This document shows positions 48,502 to 54,354 of a stretch of DNA of 54,354 nucleotides, piece by piece. The DNA is from a virus: the IMG/VR virus record IMGVR_UViG_3300037796_000233, positions 1 to 54,354 of that record. One strand, 5' to 3'. The notes under the pieces were generated by a model. That model searched no databases. It was not told the origin of the DNA and saw nothing but the letters and a program-made list of their open reading frames with translations. The position numbers were made by a program, and so were the translations under genes. Numbering within the stretch: the first letter of the stretch is position 1; each line of letters begins with the position of its first letter.

Positions 48502-50030
48502 TAAAGCCAACCTTCCCTTTTATAGATTTTAATCCTTTCAACTGTATGCTCGGCCAAATATCGATATGGGTCCAAAAAATCGATTATTTTAACGGTTGTT
48601 TTTCCTTCGGATATCCTAAGACCACGCCCAACTGCTTGCAACGTCCCGATCTCGGATTTGCCGCCACAAGCGTTTATGACATTTCCCAAACTCTTAATGT
48701 TGGCCCCTTCCCTCCATATATCCGAACAAATCACCACTTTTATTATACCGTCTTCAAGGTCTTTTTTAATGCTTTCACGCCTTTTGGACCCTTCCAAAAA
48801 TCTCCGTGCTATTTTTACTTCCTCTGAATTCTCTATTTCTCTATTTCGTCTTGTTATCTCTGCTTCTATCCTTTCTCTTTTTGCCTCCGATCCCGTGGTC
48901 ATCTTCTTGGCGTGAAGTTCCTTTAAAGGGTTTTTCATTTCCTTGATTGCGGCGTTTATCTCCGTTGGTGGTCCGGCTGATAAAACTTCGTGCTCGATAT
49001 CTTGACCGATCAACAATTCAGAAAGAAGTATTCCATGCCTGATGCTTTTTATCATGATCAAAACGGTCTCATCGTTACGCAATGCCAAAATCGTTTCTCT
49101 CACAATAATTCGATTTCGGGTTTTGTTTTCAACTATTCCAGCATTATAAACGTCTTGATATTTTATAGTTCGTTGAATCTTTGCGTCTGTATGAACCGAC
49201 TTTAAAACAATAATAGGGCGGGCAATCATCCCCTTTTCCACCGCTTCGCTTATACTAACTTTATTAATAACCGGACCCAAAACCCCTTCTATGGTTAACG
49301 CCCTTTCTTTTTGCTTTTCTTCATCTGGCAAGGTAGCAGTAAGACCCACCTTAACCGGCGCAAGGGAATAACTCAAAACCCTTTCATAACTTTTAGATCC
49401 AGCGTGATGGGTTTCGTCTACTAAAACAACGTCAAAATAATCCATCCAAACATCTTCGTGTATATTGGAAAAAGTCTGGATCATAGCCACTACAACTTCC
49501 CCGTCAAGGTCTTTCGCCCCATCCCCTATTTTACAAATATCGTTAAAGCCAAACCCTTCCAATTCTGAAGCTGTTTGATGTAAAAGGGTTTTTGTATGAA
49601 CCAAAACCAAACGCCGTTTTCCGGGAAAACAAGAAAGAATACCGGCTGAAACCACCGTCTTTCCGGATGCAGTTGGGTGATGAATAATACCTCTTTTTTG
49701 TTTCGTAACTGCTTCTATTGCGGCCTTTTGTTCTGGATGAAAGGTTATCCCTTCAATAAATGGTTCTCTTGGCGTAGGGGCATCTTTTCTGTTTTCTACG
49801 TCTGGTTCAATATCCCTACCTTTAAGCCCATCTAAAACCCTTGGGATGAACCCGGCCAAAAAATATCCGTCTTTCAACAAAAAGGATTTCTTGGTGGCCT
49901 TCCTATGTTTGCGGAATTGACCTTGAATCCAAAATTCCGAATCAAAAGAAAGAATTTCTTTGATATACGGCCAAAGGTCTTTCGATGCCAGCGCAAAAGT
50001 ATCAACTACCTTTATTGAATTCTCTTTCAC
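48501..50030 (-). CDS. SF2 DEAH/D-box-type helicase (509 aa)
   Basis: Motif I is HPTASGKT (118-125), motif II DETH (205-208), motif III TAT (231-233), and motif VI QAVGRGLR (465-472). Q100 and the upstream YFLAGFIPRVL stretch resemble UvsW/RadD-like helicases with a phage-type N-terminal domain. It unwinds or remodels branched DNA or R-loops. The following genes (Spo11-like, primase) form a replication block. Confidence 0.9.
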   Translation of the reverse strand: MKENSIKVVDTFALASKDLWPYIKEILSFDSEFWIQGQFRKHRKATKKSFLLKDGYFLAGFIPRVLDGLKGRDIEPDVENRKDAPTPREPFIEGITFHPEQKAAIEAVTKQKRGIIHHPTASGKTVVSAGILSCFPGKRRLVLVHTKTLLHQTASELEGFGFNDICKIGDGAKDLDGEVVVAMIQTFSNIHEDVWMDYFDVVLVDETHHAGSKSYERVLSYSLAPVKVGLTATLPDEEKQKERALTIEGVLGPVINKVSISEAVEKGMIARPIIVLKSVHTDAKIQRTIKYQDVYNAGIVENKTRNRIIVRETILALRNDETVLIMIKSIRHGILLSELLIGQDIEHEVLSAGPPTEINAAIKEMKNPLKELHAKKMTTGSEAKRERIEAEITRRNREIENSEEVKIARRFLEGSKRRESIKKDLEDGIIKVVICSDIWREGANIKSLGNVINACGGKSEIGTLQAVGRGLRISEGKTTVKIIDFLDPYRYLAEHTVERIKIYKREGWL

Positions 50031-50257
50031 CCGTCTATCTCCGATATTGCGGCCAAAAGGGCTTCGTTTGGGGTTTCACCTTTTCCGGTTTTAAGCCTGC
50101 CGCCCTCTACGTGTTGAATTCCTGCTTCCCAAATTAATGGTTTGTGTTTCTCTCCGACCAGGCCTGCTCTTGTGTGTAAGTGATAAAGCTCGTGTAAGAA
50201 CCAATTGTCAGGGATAACCGAAAAGTCAACCTTTAGATCAATATCGTCTTTTACCAT
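50027..50257 (-). CDS. Small unknown protein (76 aa)
   Basis: Starts at ATG with GGAGTTGAAGG and overlaps the helicase start. DNWFLHELYHLHTRAGLVGEKHK is followed by a GRLKTGKGETPNEALLAAISEI tail resembling small phage ORFs. Not recognised. Confidence 0.6.
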   Translation of the reverse strand: MVKDDIDLKVDFSVIPDNWFLHELYHLHTRAGLVGEKHKPLIWEAGIQHVEGGRLKTGKGETPNEALLAAISEIDG

Positions 50258-50568
50258 GCCTTCAACTCCCTTACTCCATTCAAAGTAGGAGCATAAAAAG
50301 CAAAACTTTCCATAGGGCTTTCCATTTCTTCCAGATCAAAAATAATCCCTCCAGCCTTTCTGATCTCCGCTTCCATATTGTCGAAATATTCGGTTTTAAC
50401 GTAAAACTTGAAGGCAAGCCCGTGTCCGATCTCAAAGCCATCCGGAATTTTATCTTCATCGAAATATTCGCCTTCAATCTCATACCCTTTACACCAAAAG
50501 AGTATTTTTTGAAGATCTTTAATTGTCGCCACTTCAGGCAACAAAAAATTGCCCCTTATCCGTTCCAT
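50251..50568 (-). CDS. Small unknown early protein (105 aa)
   Basis: ATG 50568 has AAGGG upstream within the preceding gene. It contains ATIKDLQKILFWCKGYEIEGEYFDEDKIP and an F-rich C-terminus. Overlaps neighbours at both ends. Not recognised. Confidence 0.6.
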   Translation of the reverse strand: MERIRGNFLLPEVATIKDLQKILFWCKGYEIEGEYFDEDKIPDGFEIGHGLAFKFYVKTEYFDNMEAEIRKAGGIIFDLEEMESPMESFAFYAPTLNGVRELKAW

Positions 50569-50900
50569 TCGACACACCCTTTCATCCAAAGCTCAAACTC
50601 TATTTCTTTTTGATCTGGCGGTCTAAAGAAAACTTCACCCGGTTCGCCCGTAACCTTATAAACGTGATTACAGCCGGCGAAAAAGATTTCATATCGAGCA
50701 CCTGGTTTAACAAGGGTTTCCCTTTTACAAAACGTACAAAAAACCCCTTCTATTTCATCATCAGGCACTTCGTACCTTCCCACGTCCGCACCCGGTCTTG
50801 GAAAAACCGCCCCTGTGCACCAACGCCAGCCGTTTGATACTCTTATCCAATACCCTCCTGAATAACTGTGCGCCTTTGTGCCCAAGGGATAATCGTACAT
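50556..50900 (-). CDS. Small unknown protein with Cys-rich centre (114 aa)
   Basis: Many aromatic residues (SGGYWIRVSNGWRWCTGAVFPRPG) and FCTFCKRETLVKPGARYEIFFAGCNHVYKV, which forms a plausible zinc site (CxxC, CxH). SD AGGAAGG. Confidence 0.6.
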   Translation of the reverse strand: MYDYPLGTKAHSYSGGYWIRVSNGWRWCTGAVFPRPGADVGRYEVPDDEIEGVFCTFCKRETLVKPGARYEIFFAGCNHVYKVTGEPGEVFFRPPDQKEIEFELWMKGCVEWNG

Positions 50901-50901
50901 T

Positions 50902-51150
50902 TCAACCTTCCTTTCCGTCTCTTTCCATTCGCTCTTTTATATCCTTCAAAACGATTTTGGCATGCTGTCGGCAAAACGCACCATCTGGTCCATGCCCCGA
51001 CTTTCTAAGGCATTGACTTGAAATAAAACCACCAACCCGCAAAACCTTATAGGCGCACTTTTCTGGATTATAAGATTTCCCTTTTGGTTCACCCGACCAA
51101 ACACCATATCGCCACGTTTTCGCTTCCTCTTTTGATTTCGGATACCTCAC
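50902..51150 (-). CDS. Small Cys/His phage protein (82 aa)
   Basis: GTG start with GGAGACG. KCAYKVLRVGGFISSQCLRKSGHGPDGAFCRQH is a small Cys/His motif (C, C, H, C, H) common in phage unknowns, with a charged helical end (LKDIKERMERDGKEG). Zinc binding is likely. Confidence 0.7.
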   Translation of the reverse strand: MRYPKSKEEAKTWRYGVWSGEPKGKSYNPEKCAYKVLRVGGFISSQCLRKSGHGPDGAFCRQHAKIVLKDIKERMERDGKEG

Positions 51151-51584
51151 TTGATCCGTCTCCTTTTCTTGGTAAACACCAAGCCTTCTCTCGATCTTAG
51201 CTTGGGTTTTGTTTCCGGTTTTGATTTCGGTTCCGGCTCAACCATCCGGCCCAAATCGAAATATTTTGAATTAACAAACGAATAAATTTCTTGAATTATT
51301 CGTATTGCTTCTTGTCTCCCAACTTCCCTTTCGAGATAGATAAGGATTTTTACTTTTGCGTCAGAACTAATCCTTGAAGTTGGAGTCAAAACCCCTTCTA
51401 TTTCTTCTGTTTGATAAACTATCTTTTGTATTGTTTCTTTGGCCTTTCCGGAAAGACTATCCCAAAGAAATCGCTTTATTGTTGCCTCTTCAGGTCCGTC
51501 TTCTTTTTCTGAAAGCACAACATCGTCTATATCACTAAAGGCCTGACCGCTCACGATTAAATAAGCAATCTCAATATCATCCAT
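51147..51584 (-). CDS. Unknown early protein (145 aa)
   Basis: ATG 51584 follows AAAGGG; a start at 51620 would overlap the previous gene. Helical (FLWDSLSGKAKETIQKIVYQ) with a basic, Lys/Pro-rich C-terminus (KSKPETKPKLRSREGLVFTKKRRRIK). Not recognised. Confidence 0.6.
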   Translation of the reverse strand: MDDIEIAYLIVSGQAFSDIDDVVLSEKEDGPEEATIKRFLWDSLSGKAKETIQKIVYQTEEIEGVLTPTSRISSDAKVKILIYLEREVGRQEAIRIIQEIYSFVNSKYFDLGRMVEPEPKSKPETKPKLRSREGLVFTKKRRRIK

Positions 51585-51816
51585 TCTGTTCCCTTTCTTT
51601 TGCCCGTCTCTGGGCTTCAAGACGTTTTTGTTTGGTCCTTCTAAACCTTCTAAACTGCTTCATTTTAACCCTTTCGAGCCAAAGTTCAGCAATGATCATC
51701 CAATCTTCTTTAATCCCTCCTTTTTTTCTTTTGGCCATTTTCTCCGCAATAGACGCATCAATCATTGCTGATTCAAGTTCCGTAAATTCCCAATCTTGCT
51801 CCAATTTTTCATCCAA
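51577..51816 (-). CDS. Small basic helical protein (79 aa)
   Basis: TTG 51816 with AAAGGG at seven bases. Acidic N-terminus, then strongly basic end (RVKMKQFRRFRRTKQKRLEAQRR). Possibly nucleic-acid binding. Not recognised. Confidence 0.55.
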   Translation of the reverse strand: MDEKLEQDWEFTELESAMIDASIAEKMAKRKKGGIKEDWMIIAELWLERVKMKQFRRFRRTKQKRLEAQRRAKEREQNG

Positions 51817-51819
51817 AAC

Positions 51820-52119
51820 TTACCCTTTCTCAAGTCGAAATTTTCCTTTGTTCAACTTTGTAATATAAAGGGTGACGACTTTCCGCTTGCCGTCGTCTAT
51901 GACCACTATAAACAAAAACCCTCGAAAGTAATAAGGTTCAATCTCCTTAAATCCAGTTTTTATCATTCTGGTAACGAGCCAATCTGGTCTCGCTTCCAAT
52001 GGTTCCGCTTTTCCTAAAAGGTTTTGTATTTTTTCCGCAACCTCCTTGTCGCCTTTTTTGCTTCCGGTCCATTCCCGAAAGCGTTGAATGGCATGATCTG
52101 TGACTATAACCTCTTCCAC
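51820..52119 (-). CDS. Small unknown protein (99 aa)
   Basis: GTG 52119 with AGGGA. Begins VIVTDHAIQRFREWTG and has a C-terminal RGFLFIVVIDDGKRKVVTLYI strand, a pattern like BrnT/phage endonuclease-type 'DHAxxRFxER' proteins. Weak assignment. Confidence 0.6.
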   Translation of the reverse strand: MEEVIVTDHAIQRFREWTGSKKGDKEVAEKIQNLLGKAEPLEARPDWLVTRMIKTGFKEIEPYYFRGFLFIVVIDDGKRKVVTLYITKLNKGKFRLEKG

Positions 52120-52136
52120 CTGAAATCCCTCCTTGT

Positions 52137-52391
52137 TTATAAATCAAATTTGCGGTATTTAATTAAACGTAAATTTAGTTCGTGTTCCCGGATACCAACA
52201 ATGCACAATTCGTCTTCACCATCCCATGAAACGCCCTTCAGAGAAAAATCCTTTCCCTCAATAAAAACCGGGCAAGTATACGGACCAAATTTCCTGCGAA
52301 TAATCTCCTTTCTTTTTAATCTTGCATTGGCTTTGGCCCTTTTAATCCTATCCAGCCTTGCCCTTTCCGCTTTTTTTGATCTTCTCTTCAT
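52137..52391 (-). CDS. Small basic protein (84 aa)
   Basis: Strong SD (AAAGGAG). N-terminus is extremely basic (KRRSKKAERARLDRIKRAKANARLKRKE), followed by a small beta part (CPVFIEGKDFSLKGVSWD). Likely nucleic-acid binding. Confidence 0.65.
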   Translation of the reverse strand: MKRRSKKAERARLDRIKRAKANARLKRKEIIRRKFGPYTCPVFIEGKDFSLKGVSWDGEDELCIVGIREHELNLRLIKYRKFDL

Positions 52392-52403
52392 TCCAATCTC
52401 CTT

Positions 52404-52637
52404 TCATTCGATAACATCGATAAGTTTAGTTTCAACCAAAAGGTTGATTCGTTCTTGGTTCTCCATTCTCTCGAATTCCCAAAACGAAATCTTTCCTGTT
52501 TCTATCTCCAATGGAAAGTGTTTCTCAAACGCATAAGGGTTTATTTTCATATCCGAAAACCGCCCGCAAGCCGGACAAAACAACCGCCCTTTTTTTACCG
52601 CTATATCAACATGGGCCAAAAAATTACAATGAGCCAT
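52404..52637 (-). CDS. Small zinc-binding early protein (77 aa)
   Basis: N-terminal MAHCNF and LFCPACGRF give a putative zinc site (C4, C21, C24 with a nearby His), then a helical end. It follows a linker hairpin at 52655-52684. Not recognised. Confidence 0.65.
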   Translation of the reverse strand: MAHCNFLAHVDIAVKKGRLFCPACGRFSDMKINPYAFEKHFPLEIETGKISFWEFERMENQERINLLVETKLIDVIE

Positions 52638-52654
52638 TTTGATCTCCCTTCGGT

Positions 52655-52684
52655 GGGGCGGTCCCGGTTCCCCGGTTCCGCCCC
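52655..52684 (-). repeat. Linker hairpin, copy 8 (GGGGCGG type)
   Basis: GGGGCGG/CCGCCCC around AACCGGGGAACCGGGA on the coding strand, identical to copy 3, between the ArdC-like gene and the 77-aa gene. Confidence 0.9.
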
Positions 52685-52692
52685 GTTAGGAT

Positions 52693-53670
52693 TTATTGAA
52701 TCCGCTTCCTGATAGAAACCTTTTGAAACGCACCCAAACGTCTTAACTCTGGCCGTTCAAACTGCGATCTCGACAAAATATAATCCGATGCGGTCTGCGC
52801 CTTTCCTACTGCCTGGACAAACTCTACGCTATTCAACTTGATAAACTTGAGCCAGCCCTTAACGTAAGCTGCGGCGTTTTTGAGGTCATTATCTATCCCT
52901 AAAACGCCGCAAATAAACGCGCTTGAAATCTCCGCTATCAACTCTTCAAAAGAATAGGATTCAGATCCAAAACCCGAAACCCCTATGTCCCTTTTAAGTC
53001 GATCTTGATGCCCTGTAGAATGAGATATTTCATGGAAATATGTATCAAAGAAATCCGCCGTTGAATCAAAATCCTTTTCAAAGGGCATTTGAATAAAATC
53101 AAAAAAAGGCGAATAGCAAGCCCTATTTCCGCCAAATCGAGTGTCAGGCAATTCTGAATAGGTTTCCAAAACCATGCGCGCCCGTCTTTCCCAAGCAGGC
53201 ATGACCTCTTCTACCTCTTCCGGTTCCGTTATTTCTTCCGGTTCCGTTTCCAACTCTGAAAGCCGTTTGTGCTTAATATCGTTTACTTGATCTGTATTCC
53301 AAACTTCGTAAATACGAAGAAAGGGCACGGTGCGTTCTTTTGTCTCTCCGTTTTTCCCTTCCTTTTCTTTCTTGATGAATTTGGTGAACAGGATAGTTTC
53401 CGGCTTTCCCGTGACAGTTCCACCGCAACTCTCTGCCTGTTTTGCCGTCACCCAATAAGGGGATTGATATTTGGACCCGGAAAGAATGAGGCGATTTATG
53501 CCCCTGTAGGGTTTTCCGCTGATGAGGTTTTTCGGTGAGTTAAGAAAAATGGCGTGTTCCATCGAACCATTGGAAACTTTCCAGGGTTTCCTCCAGGGCA
53601 AAACCCCTTCTTGTTCTATGGTTTCGATAATCCGTTGAGAAATCCTTTTGTAGATTTCTTCTTGGTTCAT
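52693..53670 (-). CDS. ArdC-like anti-restriction protein (325 aa)
   Basis: The N-terminal half (about 1-125) resembles the ssDNA-binding domain of ArdC (WRKPW, NLISGKPYRGINRLIL, YWVTAKQAES). The C-terminal half is a zincin-like metallopeptidase domain, with FHEISHSTGHQDRL (H213, E214, H217) and an E in FEELIAEISS. ArdC protects incoming DNA from restriction, possibly by binding ssDNA or acting on host proteins. Length is usual. The first gene of the cassette-rich block, behind a possible promoter at 53735-53763. Confidence 0.87.
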   Translation of the reverse strand: MNQEEIYKRISQRIIETIEQEGVLPWRKPWKVSNGSMEHAIFLNSPKNLISGKPYRGINRLILSGSKYQSPYWVTAKQAESCGGTVTGKPETILFTKFIKKEKEGKNGETKERTVPFLRIYEVWNTDQVNDIKHKRLSELETEPEEITEPEEVEEVMPAWERRARMVLETYSELPDTRFGGNRACYSPFFDFIQMPFEKDFDSTADFFDTYFHEISHSTGHQDRLKRDIGVSGFGSESYSFEELIAEISSAFICGVLGIDNDLKNAAAYVKGWLKFIKLNSVEFVQAVGKAQTASDYILSRSQFERPELRRLGAFQKVSIRKRIQ

Positions 53671-53688
53671 TTGTTTCTCCTTTCGGGT

Positions 53689-53700
53689 GGCCGCCTGGCC
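53689..53700 (-). repeat. Linker hairpin, copy 9 (GGCC type)
   Basis: GGCC...GGCC palindromic arms around GCCT/AGGC in the leader of the ArdC-like gene, followed by CACCCGAAAGGAGAAACAAA, the same SD context as copies 2 and 6. Confidence 0.75.
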
Positions 53701-53734
53701 GGTTAAGGGTTAAAATTTTCTGACTTTCGATTCA

Positions 53735-53763
53735 AGGATACCTCTATTTTTATAAAAAGTAAA
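53735..53763 (-). promoter_or_regulatory. Possible promoter of the ArdC-like gene
   Basis: TTTACT, 17 bp, TATCCT on the coding strand (-35 at 53758-53763, -10 at 53735-53740). Both boxes are imperfect, so this is tentative. Confidence 0.35.
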
Positions 53764-53850
53764 ATCCGGTTAAACATAACTACAAACAAATATAGATCGC
53801 TTTACGACTAAATCCCCTTTTTTCTCCTTTTTTCTTGGTTTTTCGTCAAA

Positions 53851-54093
53851 TTAACCTTTCATGCCTAAAACAACCATATCTGGCGTTTGAATAATCCGTA
53901 AGCGGTCTGCCTCTACTTCCATCAAGTCCCCGTTTTCTAACTCAACAAGGGCGGCAATGGAAAAACCGTCTTGAGCGTTACCGATCTGGCCTATATAATG
54001 CACTTTTACCATTGGCACCCCATCGGGATCATCCGTCTTTTTATGATCCCTGAATAAAAGGGCTATCGTTGCTGCTTGATGTTGGTCTATCAT
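53851..54093 (-). CDS. Small early protein (80 aa)
   Basis: Strong SD (AGGAGATAAA). IAALVELENGDLMEVEADRLRIIQTP is typical of small phage regulator-like proteins. Not recognised. A 181-bp gap (53671-53850) with a possible promoter follows. Confidence 0.65.
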   Translation of the reverse strand: MIDQHQAATIALLFRDHKKTDDPDGVPMVKVHYIGQIGNAQDGFSIAALVELENGDLMEVEADRLRIIQTPDMVVLGMKG

Positions 54094-54094
54094 T

Positions 54095-54354
54095 TTATCT
54101 CCTTACCTCTACCATTTTATGAATACCGTTCCGGTAACGCAACTCTGTAAACCGGCTTGTGCGGGAAACGACCGTTGCGTGTCCCTTGTCAACTATCCGT
54201 TTTATCCAAACCTCTGTGCGCTTTATTGGTTCATCTTTTATCAAATCGTAATCGCAATCAGCGCAACGGGTTTCGCCGTCAGTAAACCAGTCACCACAAT
54301 ATGGACAGCGCCACGCCCTTTTCCCTCTTGCCGGTCCAACTATAAAGTCTTTAT
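54095..54354 (-). CDS. Zinc-ribbon protein, N-terminus missing
   Basis: Frame continues to the right edge. The visible C-terminal part holds WRCPYCGDWFTDGETRCADCDYDL, a CxxC...CxxC zinc ribbon, followed by a basic helix region (KRTEVWIKRIVDKGHATVV). Its stop TAA overlaps the SD of the next gene. The true start lies beyond the window. Confidence 0.6.
   Translation of the reverse strand, partial: KDFIVGPARGKRAWRCPYCGDWFTDGETRCADCDYDLIKDEPIKRTEVWIKRIVDKGHATVVSRTSRFTELRYRNGIHKMVEVRR

Noticed and set aside
1-54354. tRNA genes, integrase, repressor, CRISPR arrays and insertion sequences
   Set aside because: No cloverleaf-like sequence, tyrosine/serine recombinase motif, cI-like gene or transposase frame was seen by eye; absence cannot be proved without a search.

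Overview
The window is most of a tailed double-stranded DNA phage genome (Caudoviricetes), or a prophage or phage contig, with about 43% GC by eye. The evidence is a complete head-tail module: small and large terminase, SPP1 Gp6-like portal, MuF-type head protein, scaffold, N4-gp56-type major capsid protein, connector-like proteins, major tail protein, a frameshifted tail-assembly chaperone pair, tape measure and tail-tip genes. I see no sheath, baseplate wedge, integrase, repressor, tRNA or CRISPR array. A long non-contractile tail is the best guess. The bacterial host cannot be named from the sequence. Shine-Dalgarno (SD) sites of the AGGAGG type and sigma70-like promoters indicate a bacterial host. 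All genes but one partial gene at the far left lie on the minus strand, so transcription runs from high to low coordinates. No gene-free gap exceeds 300 bases.

Layout in transcription order. From 54.3 to 40.0 kb is the early/accessory region: an ArdC-like anti-restriction protein, many small zinc-binding or unknown proteins, an SF2 helicase, a Spo11/TopoVI-A-like TOPRIM protein, a DnaG-type primase, a SLOG (YpsA-like) protein, a putative amidoligase and a DUF6011-like protein. Here many genes sit behind near-identical linkers (GC-rich hairpin plus SD). Four linkers follow near-identical promoters (TTGACT, 17 bp, TATATT) whose -35 box overlaps a TTGAC/GTCAA palindrome. From 39.8 to 34.3 kb are TerS, a MazG-like protein, a ThyX-like protein without the usual RHR signature, an endolysin-like protein, a GGQ release-factor-like protein and TerL. 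From 34.3 to 26.8 kb are the portal, a MuF protein fused to a C-terminal ADP-ribosyltransferase, small proteins, the scaffold and the major capsid protein.

From 26.7 to 22.5 kb is a glycan island inside the head module: a 907-residue fusion of three glycosyltransferase-like domains and a left-handed beta-helix acyltransferase. Two membrane proteins (one holin-like) follow, then head-tail joining genes (21.4-18.0 kb), the major tail protein, chaperones, the 1233-residue tape measure, tail tip proteins and a CAP-domain protein. A second glycan island (4.9-2.2 kb) holds a glycosyltransferase-sulfotransferase fusion and two more transferases, beside a tail protein ending in about 120 Gly/Ser/Ala residues. 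The left end has a DEDDy exonuclease and a 51-residue phage protein.

The most unusual points are the two glycan islands embedded in virion genes, the shared hairpin/promoter linkers, hairpin terminators directly after the major capsid and major tail genes (each preceded by the same AT-rich motif), and a 63-bp perfect inverted repeat shared by positions 441-503 and 32803-32865.
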